Source: Sphingomonas taxi (GTDB lineage: Bacteria; Pseudomonadota; Alphaproteobacteria; Sphingomonadales; Sphingomonadaceae). Taken from it: a stretch of DNA of 64,000 nt. The stretch lies in assembly GCA_003240625.1 (NCBI GenBank), contig QFMX01000002.1:270530-334529 (forward strand), read 5' to 3'. Both the position numbers and the translations under genes were made by a program. Shown here piece after piece: positions 30,838 through 39,122 of this stretch; positions within the stretch are counted from its first letter, which is position 1; the number at the start of each line of letters is the position of its first letter. The notes under the pieces are model-generated. The model did no database searches. It was not told the DNA's origin and saw only the letters and a list, made by a program, of their open reading frames with translations.

Positions 30838-32967
30838 CTACCCCTCGATGATCGTCCGAATCTGCGTCGCGAGGGCCTCCATCGCGAACGGCTTGGTCAC
30901 CATCGACATGCCCGGCTCCAGGAAGCCCGCCGCGAGCGCTGCGTTCTCGGCGTAGCCGGTCATGAACAGCACGCGGAGCCCGGGACGCATCGCCCGGCCG
31001 GCGTCGGCGACCTGGCGACCGTTCAACCCCGGCAGGCCGATATCGGTGACGAGCAGGTCGATCCGCTCCATCGTCCGCAGCCGTTCGAGACCGGTCGGGC
31101 CGTCATGTGCCTCGACCGCCTGATACCCCAGTTCGCCCAGCACCTCGACGATCAGCGACCGGACGACGGCATCGTCCTCGACCACCAGCACGATCTCGCC
31201 TGCGTCGGTAACGTGGTCCTGCGTCAGTCCGGGAAGCGGCTCGTCCTGCTCCGCTTCGCCGTAATGGCGGGGGAGGTACAGCTTGACCGTCGTGCCCTGG
31301 CCGACTTCACTGTAGATCTTCGCATAGCCCTCCGACTGGCGCGCGAAACCGTAGATCATCGACAGGCCGAGCCCGGTGCCCTGGCCGATCGGCTTGGTGG
31401 TGAAGAACGGTTCGAACGCCTTCGATATGGTGTCGGCGGACATGCCGCTGCCGGTGTCGGACACGCAGATGCAGACATAATGGCCGGGCCGCACGTCGCG
31501 CTGGCTGGCGGCGAAGTGATCGTCCAGGTGGGCGTTGCAGGTCTCGATCGTCAGCTTGCCGCCGTGCGGCATCGCGTCGCGCGCGTTGATGACGAGATTG
31601 AGCAGCGAATTCTCGAGCTGGTTGGGATCGCACAGCGTCGTCCACAGGCCGGCGCCGAGCACCATCTCGAACTCTATCCGTTCGCCGATCGTGCGGCGGA
31701 GCAAATCCTCCAGCGATGCGACCAGCGGGTTGGCCTTCACCGGGCGCGGATCGAGCGGCTGGCGGCGCGAGAAGGCGAGCAGGCGGTGGGTGAGCGAGGC
31801 CGCGCGGTTGGCGGCGGTGGTGGCGCCGGTGATGAAGCGGTCGAGTTCGCCGACGCGGCCCTGTGCGACGCGACGCTGGACGATCTCGAGGCTGCCGGTG
31901 ATGCCTTGCAGCAGATTGTTGAAATCGTGCGCGATGCCGCCGGTGAGCTGGCCGACCGCCTCCATCTTCTGCGCCTGACGCAACGCCTCCTGCGCCTCGA
32001 CCAGTTCCTGCGTGCGATCGCGGACGCGCTGTTCGAGGTCGGCGTTGAGCGCCTGCAGGTCGCGCTCCAGCATCTTGCGGTCGGTGACGTCGGCGCCCTC
32101 GACGAAGATTCCGACGACCGCCCCGTTCGCGTCGCGGATCGGCTGATAGACGAAATCGAGATAGCGATCGTCGACCGGGCCGCCGGGTGCTGCCTGTACC
32201 GCATAGAGCATGCCGGACGCGGTGAACGGCTCGCCGGTCGCGTAGACATGGTCGAGCAATTCTAGAAAACCCTGTTCGACCGCATCGGGCAGGGCCTCGG
32301 CGACGGTACGGCCGAGCACGGGGCGGTGGCCGACCAGCTTGTCGTAGCCCGGATTGGTGAGTTCGAAGCGGTGCTCGGGCCCGCGCAGCATCGCCATGAA
32401 GGTGGGTGCCTGTGCGAACATCTGGCCCATCCGCTCGCGCTCGTCACGGAGCGCGCGTTCGATCAGGACGCGCTCGGTGCTTTCGTAGGTCGAGCAGAAC
32501 ATGCCCGCGACCGCGCCGCTTTCGTCGCGCACCGGCGAATAGGAGAAGGTGAACCAGGTCTGCTCGTCATAGCCCTTGCGGTTGGTGACCAGTGGCAGGT
32601 TCTCGAAGAACGACGCCTTGCCGGCTAGTGCGCGATCGACCAGCGGGCCGATGTCCGACCAGAGTTCCGACCATATGACATCGAGCCGACCGCCGAGCGC
32701 GGCCGGGTGCTTGTCGTAGAGGATCCGCGCGTAATGATCGTTGTAGAGGAAGCCGAGTTCGGGGCCCCAGGCGACGCACATCGCGAATTCCGAGGCGAGC
32801 ATGAGCGACACGATCGAGCGTAGCGATTGCGGCCATTGCTCGATCGGGCCGAGCGGCGACGACGACCAGTCATGCGTGCGGATCATCGCCGCCATCTCGC
32901 CGCCACCGGTGAGGAAGTCGGCTGCGGCGGTCGGCTGTCCCGCCGGGGTCGTCAAATCTGTCGTCAT
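30838..32967 (-). CDS. PAS-containing hybrid histidine kinase with C-terminal receiver
   Basis: A 709-residue cytoplasmic sensor. Two PAS-type regions (about 30-165 and 180-300) precede a coiled coil, then HisKA with the phospho-His at 347 (GGIAHDFNN), HATPase with the N-box NLVINARDA at 457-465 and G1 DTGSGM at 504-509, and a receiver with phospho-Asp642 (LVTDIGLPG) and K692. No membrane segment is visible. The ATG at 32967 (MTTDLTTPAG) has AGGA upstream; the ATG at 33042 lacks a ribosome site. No partner regulator lies next to it; the fused receiver may end the pathway or feed a phosphotransfer protein elsewhere. Confidence 0.9.
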   Translation of the reverse strand: MTTDLTTPAGQPTAAADFLTGGGEMAAMIRTHDWSSSPLGPIEQWPQSLRSIVSLMLASEFAMCVAWGPELGFLYNDHYARILYDKHPAALGGRLDVIWSELWSDIGPLVDRALAGKASFFENLPLVTNRKGYDEQTWFTFSYSPVRDESGAVAGMFCSTYESTERVLIERALRDERERMGQMFAQAPTFMAMLRGPEHRFELTNPGYDKLVGHRPVLGRTVAEALPDAVEQGFLELLDHVYATGEPFTASGMLYAVQAAPGGPVDDRYLDFVYQPIRDANGAVVGIFVEGADVTDRKMLERDLQALNADLEQRVRDRTQELVEAQEALRQAQKMEAVGQLTGGIAHDFNNLLQGITGSLEIVQRRVAQGRVGELDRFITGATTAANRAASLTHRLLAFSRRQPLDPRPVKANPLVASLEDLLRRTIGERIEFEMVLGAGLWTTLCDPNQLENSLLNLVINARDAMPHGGKLTIETCNAHLDDHFAASQRDVRPGHYVCICVSDTGSGMSADTISKAFEPFFTTKPIGQGTGLGLSMIYGFARQSEGYAKIYSEVGQGTTVKLYLPRHYGEAEQDEPLPGLTQDHVTDAGEIVLVVEDDAVVRSLIVEVLGELGYQAVEAHDGPTGLERLRTMERIDLLVTDIGLPGLNGRQVADAGRAMRPGLRVLFMTGYAENAALAAGFLEPGMSMVTKPFAMEALATQIRTIIEG

Positions 32968-33084
32968 CTCAGAGTCCTGCCGGGTCGCACACCGGGCCGA
33001 AGTATACTCCGATATCGGGTCGATACCGGCTCGGGGCGTCATAATCCACCGGTTGCACGACGCCGGCCGCCACGGGTCGGCGGG

Positions 33085-33810
33085 TCATCGGCACAGTTCG
33101 TCGGCAAGTCGGGTCAGGCTGTCGACGCTGAACTCCCAGTCCTGCGCGTCGTCGGCATCGGGCGCGCGGCGGCCGCCATATTCCAGCGGGCGGTCGACAT
33201 AGGCGGTCTGCAACCCGGCGGCGCGGGCGGCGGCGAGGTCGCTATGGTGCGCGGCGACGAGGCAGAGTTCGGCAGGCTCGACCGCGAGCATGCGCGCGGT
33301 GGCGAGGTAGGATTCGGGGAGCGGCTTGTAGACGCGGCTGACTTCGGCGCCGAGGATCGTGTCCCAGGGGAGGCGCGCGCGGCGAGCCATGTCGAGCATC
33401 AGCGCGATGTTGCCGTTGCTGAGCGTGACGATCGGATAGCGGGTCTTGAGGCGCGTCAGGCCTTCGACGGCGTCGGGCCAGGGGTCGAGGCGGTGCCAGG
33501 CATGGGTGAGGTCGACGAGCGTCTCTTTGTCGAGCGTGGCGGGATCGATGGCATGGTGACGGAGCAGGTCTTCGAGCGCCTCGCGGTGGAGCGTGTCGAG
33601 GATCACGAACGGCCGCCGCCCGCTGCGGACTTCCTCGATCGCGGGCTGATAGCGTCTGCGCCAGCCGTCGGCGAAGGCATGCGGGTCGATATCGCTGCGA
33701 CCGAGCCGCGCGAGAACGGGTGCGGCGTCGCGGGCTATGCCGGAGCGCCAATCGACTACGGTGCCGAATACGTCGAAGGCCAGGGCCTTGATGGGGGTGC
33801 GCTGGGGCAT
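33085..33810 (-). CDS. Haloacid dehalogenase type II family hydrolase
   Basis: A 241-residue HAD-superfamily enzyme. The nucleophile motif AFDVFGTVVDWRSG (catalytic Asp), motif II LSNGN, the conserved Lys in SRVYKPLPESY, and a C-terminal acidic loop fit the L-2-haloacid dehalogenase group, which hydrolyses 2-haloalkanoates with inversion. Many relatives act on other substrates, so activity is unproven. It stands alone next to a repeat cluster. Confidence 0.85.
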   Translation of the reverse strand: MPQRTPIKALAFDVFGTVVDWRSGIARDAAPVLARLGRSDIDPHAFADGWRRRYQPAIEEVRSGRRPFVILDTLHREALEDLLRHHAIDPATLDKETLVDLTHAWHRLDPWPDAVEGLTRLKTRYPIVTLSNGNIALMLDMARRARLPWDTILGAEVSRVYKPLPESYLATARMLAVEPAELCLVAAHHSDLAAARAAGLQTAYVDRPLEYGGRRAPDADDAQDWEFSVDSLTRLADELCR

Positions 33811-33890
33811 GGAATAGAGACGGTATTGGGGGGCGGTTGGTTCCGAGCGGGGGTCGTGAGTGCGTCCTTATGTACCACTCGGGGCTAGCC

Positions 33891-34031
33891 ACCACCCCGG
33901 CGGAGGCTACCACCCCAGCGGAGGCTACCACCCCGGCGGAGGCCGGGGCCCAAGTGGGGGCGGTGCATTGGCGTATGCTGCGCGCGCTTACCTCGACCTT
34001 TCCAATTGGGCCCCGGCCTTCGCCGGGGTGG
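33891..34031. repeat. Family C palindromic repeat, copy 3, with tandem left arm
   Basis: The left arm ends in three direct copies of the unit ACCACCCCGGCGGAGGCT (one with CCAGC for CCGGC) before the normal GGCCGGGGCCCAAG; the right arm CCAATTGGGCCCCGGCCTTC is single. It looks like slippage or stepwise duplication within one arm. Confidence 0.82.
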
Positions 34032-34100
34032 TTGGTGGGGTTTGCGACCTGCTCTCTTACCGCGGCCCGCTGCCGTCGACGATTCGTCACCCAACAAAGT

Positions 34101-34184
34101 TCGTCACCCCAGCGAACGCTGGGGTCTTCCGGTTGTCGCGCGTGAGCTTGCCGCACGAGACCCCAGCTTTCGCTGGAGTGACGG
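34101..34184. repeat. Family F palindromic repeat
   Basis: TCGTCACCCCAGCGAACGCT then GGGGTCTTCC, and on the right GAGACCCCAGCTTTCGCTGG then AGTGACGGG: inverted arms of about 27 bp around a 30-bp centre. The only copy in this window. Confidence 0.8.
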
Positions 34185-34229
34185 GAGAAACTGGGGTGAC
34201 GGGAAAGAGGCTAACCTGACGCCCCTCCG

Positions 34230-36896
34230 TCACCCCACCCGGCGGATGCGAGCCGCTTGGCCAGGGTTCAACCGATCCAGATTGAACGCCTCGTCGAACT
34301 CGATCCCCGCCTTGCCGCCGCGCGCCCAGCGGACCCGGGCGGGGGTCATCTGGTTTTCGAGGAGTTCGATCTGGATCTCGATGCCGTCGGGGTTGCCGTC
34401 GAACTTCAGGCCGTCGAGCATTGCACCCGAGGTCGAGATGTCGCGGATCCGGACGTCGCCGTGGATGCCGTCGAGCAGGATGCGGGCGGAGCGCAGCATC
34501 TTGTGGCGGCGGGCGCGGCTGACCTTGAAGCCGCTCGCGGTCGCTGCACCGTTCTCGACGCCCAATTGCCGCAGCGCTTCTTCGGCACGGACCGGGCGGC
34601 CATAGACATAGCCCTGGATGTGGCTGCAGCCGAGATCGCGCAACAGGTCGATCTCGTCCTGCACCTCCACCCCCTCGGCAGTCGTCTCCATCCCGAGCGT
34701 GTCGGCGAGCGTGACGATCGCCTTGATGATCGCGGCGTTGCGGTTGCCCGGCTCGGCGGCGCCCTTCACGAACGACTGGTCGATCTTGATCTTGTCGAAC
34801 GGCGCGTTGCGTAGATAGCCGAGCGACGAATAGCCGGTGCCGAAATCGTCGAGCGCGAGCCGCACGCCGACGCCCTTGAGCGCCTTGAACATCTGTTCGG
34901 ACGAGCGGGTCTCGTCGAGGAACACGCCCTCGGTGATCTCGAGTTCGAGCCGGCCGGGGGCGATCCCCGACTGCGCCAGCGCGCTGGTCACGAGCGCGGG
35001 GAGGACCGGGTTGGCGAACTGGATCGGCGAGACGTTGACCGCGACGCGGATAGTGTCGGGCCAGCGCGCCGCCTCGCTGCACGCGGTGCGCAGGACCCAT
35101 TCGCCGATCGCCTCGATCAGCCCGCATTCCTCCGCCACCGGTATGAAGTCGGCGGGCGAGACCAGCCCTCGGGTCGGGTGGTTCCAGCGGATCAGCGCCT
35201 CGTAGCCGACGATCCGCACTGAATCCGTACTGACGACGGGCTGGTAGCAGAGGTGGAACGCGCCCTCCGACACGGCGATGCGCAGGTCGTCCTCGAGCAG
35301 TTTGCGCGTCCGCGCGCCTGCCAGCATCTCGTCCGCGAAGAACCGGTGGACGCCGCGGCCGTCGCCCTTGGCGGCGTACAGCGCGAGATCGGCGTTGCGG
35401 ACCAAAGTCTCGGAATCCTCGCCGTCGTCGGGCGCGATCGCGATGCCGATCGAGCAGCCGATCGTGACCGCGGTACCGCTGATGAAATAAGGCTGCGACA
35501 GCGAGGCGATCAGGTCGCGCGCGAGATCGGCGAGCGTGTCGCGATTGTCGATGCCGGGCAGCACGACCTTGAACTCGTCGCCGCCGAGCCGCCCGACCAG
35601 CCCGGTGCCGCCGACCCCGCGCTGGAGCCGTTGCGCGACCTGTTGCAGCAACGCGTCGCCGGCCTGGTGACCCAGCGTATCGTTGACCGCCTTGAACCGG
35701 TCTAGGTCCATCAGGAACAGCGAGGTCGCGCGGTACGGCCCGGTGTTCTGCGCGAGCGTCTTTTCGAGCGAGATCCGCATCCGCTGGCGGTTTGCGAGCC
35801 CGGTGAGGCCGTCGAACAGCGCCAGCCGGGTGATCTCCGCCTCAGACTTGCGCTGTTCGGTCAGGTCGCTGCCCGAGCCGATGAACCCTTGGAACCGGCC
35901 GAGATCGTCGACTACCGGGCGGCCCGAGATCGACCACCAGCGGTCGCTGCCGGAGGCTGCGGCGCAGACCGAATAGTCCGAGAACGACGTCCGTGACGAG
36001 ATGTGGAAGGCCAGCGTGCGCTCGGTGCCGGGCGTGTCGCTGTCCATCTGGAACAGGTCGGTCAGCGACTGGCCGATCGCGCTGCCGGAGGGGACGAGAT
36101 CGCGCGCGACCTTGGCCGAGAGATAGGTCACGCGGCCCTGGCGGTCGGCTTCCCAGAACCAGCCGGCGCCGTGCTGCTCGAACTCGGCGATCATCTTGAC
36201 CGCGACGCAGCCTGCGTTCGAGGCCGCCGCGCGATCGAGTTCGCGCGCGTGATCGATCCGCGCGAGGCGAAGCGTCGCGGCGATCAGGCAGCCGAGGAAC
36301 AGCAAGGCGAGCGCCACCGGGATGCCAGGCCCGGCGAGGACCGCCAGCGTCAGCACCAGGCCGCCGCCGAAGCCGAGCGACGCGGCGCGGACCGGGTGGA
36401 GGCTGACCGCGGTGATGCCGATCGTCCCCGCCACCGCGACCGCGTCGGTGAACCGGATCGGTCCATCGGGCGCCGACGTGATGACCCACAGCAGCGCGGT
36501 CAGCATCGCCGCCATCGCCGCAGCGCAGAGCGTCACGATCCGGTTGCGCTTGTACGGCGCGAGCGCGACGAGCGCCGGCAGGCGGACGGTTGCGAAGATC
36601 GACAGCGAGGCCGCCAGAAGGATCGCGGACTGCGCGGCGATCCCGATGAGGCTTACCTGCGTATCGACCCGGGCATTATCTGCGCCGAATGCGGCCAGGC
36701 CGATCAGCAACGTGCAGGCGATGCCCTGGATCGCCAGCGTGAACGGCCAGACCGCGGCGACCTGCGCAAGCTTCAGCACGAACAGATCGGTTACCTGATC
36801 GCGGTCGTCCTCGCTCAGCCCGAACAGTCCGCGCAGGGCAAGGCCGTGCGGGCGGCTCTGCGCACGGCGATCGGCGGTGGGAAGCGGCGCGTACAT
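34230..36896 (-). CDS. Membrane PAS-GGDEF-EAL-PilZ cyclic-di-GMP signalling protein
   Basis: An 888-residue protein. Five or more N-terminal membrane segments (about 45-215) lead to a PAS domain (235-350), a GGDEF domain with GGDEF at 438-442, an EAL domain with EAL at 566-568, DDFGTGYSS at 683-691, the catalytic Lys704 in DKIKID and AEGVE at 740-744, and a C-terminal PilZ-like segment (800-870, with DISTSGAML). Both catalytic signatures are intact, so it could make and degrade c-di-GMP, and PilZ may bind it. No RxxD inhibitory site is seen before GGDEF. The start is the ATG at 36896 (MYAPLPTADR); upstream ATGs add non-family sequence. Confidence 0.92.
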   Translation of the reverse strand: MYAPLPTADRRAQSRPHGLALRGLFGLSEDDRDQVTDLFVLKLAQVAAVWPFTLAIQGIACTLLIGLAAFGADNARVDTQVSLIGIAAQSAILLAASLSIFATVRLPALVALAPYKRNRIVTLCAAAMAAMLTALLWVITSAPDGPIRFTDAVAVAGTIGITAVSLHPVRAASLGFGGGLVLTLAVLAGPGIPVALALLFLGCLIAATLRLARIDHARELDRAAASNAGCVAVKMIAEFEQHGAGWFWEADRQGRVTYLSAKVARDLVPSGSAIGQSLTDLFQMDSDTPGTERTLAFHISSRTSFSDYSVCAAASGSDRWWSISGRPVVDDLGRFQGFIGSGSDLTEQRKSEAEITRLALFDGLTGLANRQRMRISLEKTLAQNTGPYRATSLFLMDLDRFKAVNDTLGHQAGDALLQQVAQRLQRGVGGTGLVGRLGGDEFKVVLPGIDNRDTLADLARDLIASLSQPYFISGTAVTIGCSIGIAIAPDDGEDSETLVRNADLALYAAKGDGRGVHRFFADEMLAGARTRKLLEDDLRIAVSEGAFHLCYQPVVSTDSVRIVGYEALIRWNHPTRGLVSPADFIPVAEECGLIEAIGEWVLRTACSEAARWPDTIRVAVNVSPIQFANPVLPALVTSALAQSGIAPGRLELEITEGVFLDETRSSEQMFKALKGVGVRLALDDFGTGYSSLGYLRNAPFDKIKIDQSFVKGAAEPGNRNAAIIKAIVTLADTLGMETTAEGVEVQDEIDLLRDLGCSHIQGYVYGRPVRAEEALRQLGVENGAATASGFKVSRARRHKMLRSARILLDGIHGDVRIRDISTSGAMLDGLKFDGNPDGIEIQIELLENQMTPARVRWARGGKAGIEFDEAFNLDRLNPGQAARIRRVG

Positions 36897-37099
36897 CGGG
36901 GGTATCCTGCGGATTCGAGACGATCCGGGAATGTGCGGCGACGCAGGCCCCATGGTTGGAGCGAACGCGGTCGTGATGCCCGGCTGTCCACCAATCGACC
37001 CGAAGTGGTTTTTTAAGCGTAAACGGGAAGTTTGGTTCTGGGGATAGCTATGCGTGCTGTCGCGTTGAGGGTCCGAACCCCTTCTGCGAGGCATTCCCC

Positions 37100-38239
37100 A
37101 TGAGCGTCGTTTCCAACATCACTTCCGCCCTCGGACTGGGCAAGAAGAAGGTCCGCTACGCAATCGTCGGACTTGGCGACATCTCGCAGGCATCGATGAT
37201 GCCCGGCGTCGCGCATACCGGCAATTCCGAGATCACCGCGCTGGTCACCGACGATCCGGTCAAGGCGCGCGAGCTCGGCAAGGCATACGGCGTCGAGGCG
37301 ACCTATTGCTATGACCAGTTCGACGAGCTGCTTGCTTCAGGGCTGATCGATGCGGTCTATCTCGGGACGCCAAACTGGCGGCATGCCGAGTTCGCGATCC
37401 CCGCGCTGAAGGCGGGCATCCACGTGCTGTCCGAGAAGCCGCTCGAGATTTCGGTCGAGAAGGCCGAAGCGATCCGCGATGCCGAGCGCGCATCGTCGGC
37501 CAAGCTGATGACCGCGTACCGGCTGCATTTCGAGCCGTCGACGCTCGATGCAATCCGGCGGATTCGGAGCGGCGAGCTAGGCGAGCTGATCGCGTTCACC
37601 TCGTGCTTCACGCAGAAGGTCGATCCGGCCAATCACCGCGTGAAGAACGGCGTGCAGGCCGGGCCGCTGTTCGACATGGGTCCGTACCCGATCAACGCGA
37701 CCCGCTATCTGTTCGGGGCGGAGCCGACCGAAGTGGTCTCGGCCGTCGCTACGCGGCATCCCGAATTGGGGCTAGGAGATCTCGACGACACGTTCGCGGT
37801 GACGTTGCGGTTTCCGGGCAACCGGCTCGCGCAGTTCACCGTCTCCTATGCGGCCAACAACGTCGACAGCCTGACGATCTCGGGCACCGAGGGCAGCATC
37901 CACATGGACCCGGCCTACGGCTTCGGCGACGCGATGGAACAGCGCGTGACGATCGGCGAGAAGAAGAGCCACGAGAGCTTCAAGCCGACCGACCAGTTCG
38001 GCGGCGAGATGCGCTATTTCTCCGAGTGCATCCTCGAAGACCGCGATCCCGAGCCCGATGCCGAGGAGGGGCTGGCCGATCTGCGTGTGATCGAGGGCGT
38101 GCTGGAGGCGCTGAAGACGCGCGGACCGGTGACGCTGCCACCGTTCGTGCGCTCACGCCGGATTTCCGCGGAGCAGGAGCAGACCCTGTCGCCGATCAAG
38201 GAGCCCAAGCTCGTTCACGCCGCCAGCCCGACCGGCTGA
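37100..38239 (+). CDS. Gfo/Idh/MocA family oxidoreductase
   Basis: A 379-residue NAD(P)-dependent dehydrogenase of sugars or related polyols. The N-terminal Rossmann fold has VRYAIVGLGDIS (Gly-rich loop) and the conserved SEKPLE motif near residue 113, which holds the catalytic Lys; the C-terminal domain begins FTSCFTQKVD and carries the usual GPYPINATRYLF segment. Resembles glucose-fructose oxidoreductase-type proteins but lacks a Tat leader. A ribosome site (GAGG) lies 8 bp before the ATG. It is followed 5 bp later by an exonuclease gene. Confidence 0.9.
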   Translation: MSVVSNITSALGLGKKKVRYAIVGLGDISQASMMPGVAHTGNSEITALVTDDPVKARELGKAYGVEATYCYDQFDELLASGLIDAVYLGTPNWRHAEFAIPALKAGIHVLSEKPLEISVEKAEAIRDAERASSAKLMTAYRLHFEPSTLDAIRRIRSGELGELIAFTSCFTQKVDPANHRVKNGVQAGPLFDMGPYPINATRYLFGAEPTEVVSAVATRHPELGLGDLDDTFAVTLRFPGNRLAQFTVSYAANNVDSLTISGTEGSIHMDPAYGFGDAMEQRVTIGEKKSHESFKPTDQFGGEMRYFSECILEDRDPEPDAEEGLADLRVIEGVLEALKTRGPVTLPPFVRSRRISAEQEQTLSPIKEPKLVHAASPTG

Positions 38240-38244
38240 GCGGC

Positions 38245-38808
38245 ATGCTCGCCTTCCTCGATTTCGAAGCGTCGTCGCTGGGTAAGAAGAGTTATCCGAT
38301 CGAGGTGGCGTGGGTGTTCGAGGATGGTGCGTCGGAGAGCCATCTGATCAAGCCTGCGCCCGAGTGGACCGACTGGGACGCGGCGGCGCAGGCGATCCAC
38401 GGGATCGAGCGGCGGGTTTTGGAGGAAGAGGGCGAGGACCACCGGCTCGTTGCCGCGCGAATGGTCGAGGTTTTGGCTGGCCATGACCTGCTGGCCAGTG
38501 CGCCGTCATGGGATGGGAAATGGCTGAGCACGCTATTGCGGGCGGGCGGGCAGCCGAAGCGGGTGCTGCGGTTGCGCGATACGGACGCGGCGCAGTTGGA
38601 GGCGGCGCGGGCGTGCCTTGCAGGTGTGGAGCCGGCGGCGGTGCGGGAAGCGCTGGCGCGGGAAGTGGTCGGCGAAGTGTCGCAGCGGCGTAACGGGCGC
38701 GTGCCGGATCACCGGGCGCTTGCGGATGCAGAGGCTGAGTTGGCGCAGTGGCGGGAGGTGCGAGTCGAGGCGCAGAGGCGGGCGGCGGAGTTTTACGCTG
38801 CGGACTGA
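38245..38808 (+). CDS. DEDDh-type 3'-5' exonuclease
   Basis: A 187-residue protein with Exo I motif LAFLDFEASSLG (D, E), Exo II near SAPSWDGKWLSTLL (D), and Exo III DHRALADAEAEL (H and D), the DEDDh pattern of DnaQ/RNase T. ATG at 38245 gives MLAFLDFE, typical of the family. It overlaps nothing and follows the Gfo/Idh gene by 5 bp, so the two are probably co-transcribed. Substrate (DNA repair, RNA trimming) not determinable. Confidence 0.85.
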   Translation: MLAFLDFEASSLGKKSYPIEVAWVFEDGASESHLIKPAPEWTDWDAAAQAIHGIERRVLEEEGEDHRLVAARMVEVLAGHDLLASAPSWDGKWLSTLLRAGGQPKRVLRLRDTDAAQLEAARACLAGVEPAAVREALAREVVGEVSQRRNGRVPDHRALADAEAELAQWREVRVEAQRRAAEFYAAD

Positions 38809-38835
38809 CGCTCGGTGGAGCGCAACCATGGAGAG

Positions 38836-38940
38836 CCCTCCCCGGCGGAGGCCGGGGTCCAGTTGGGAGCGGTCGATAAACACGGGTTGCGCATCGTTAC
38901 TGCGACCTTTCCACCTGGGCCCCGGCCTTCGCCGGGGAGG
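38836..38940. repeat. Family C palindromic repeat, copy 4
   Basis: Left arm CCCTCCCCGGCGGAGGCCGG with GGTCCAGTTGG, right arm CACCTGGGCCCCGGCCTTCG with CCGGGGAGGG. Inner arms GGAGCGGTCGATAAAC and TTACTGCGACC. Followed 40 bp on by family D copy 3. Confidence 0.87.
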
Positions 38941-38980
38941 GTGTGCTTGTGCGATGCCTAGGCCAACACACAGGAAAAGT

Positions 38981-39039
38981 GTGCTTCCCCGCGAAGGCGG
39001 GGACCCAGACTGGGCTCCCGCCTTCGCGGGAGAACAAGG
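38981..39039. repeat. Family D palindromic repeat, copy 3 (reverse orientation)
   Basis: GTGCTTCCCCGCGAAGGCGG then GGACCCAGACTGGG and CTCCCGCCTTCGCGGGAGAA with CAAGG; the CCCCGC hairpin comes first, opposite to copies 1 and 2. Confidence 0.87.
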
Positions 39040-39122
39040 CGACGGGAACTGTCTGGAGCGGTGGCATGCCAACCGGTCTCCATCCGATACCCTAGCTTTC
39101 GTCGGGATGACGGTGGGCGCGT

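Noticed and set aside
33891..34031. Possible CRISPR-like array because of the three tandem units
   Set aside because: The units are direct copies of one arm with no unique spacers and no cas genes nearby.
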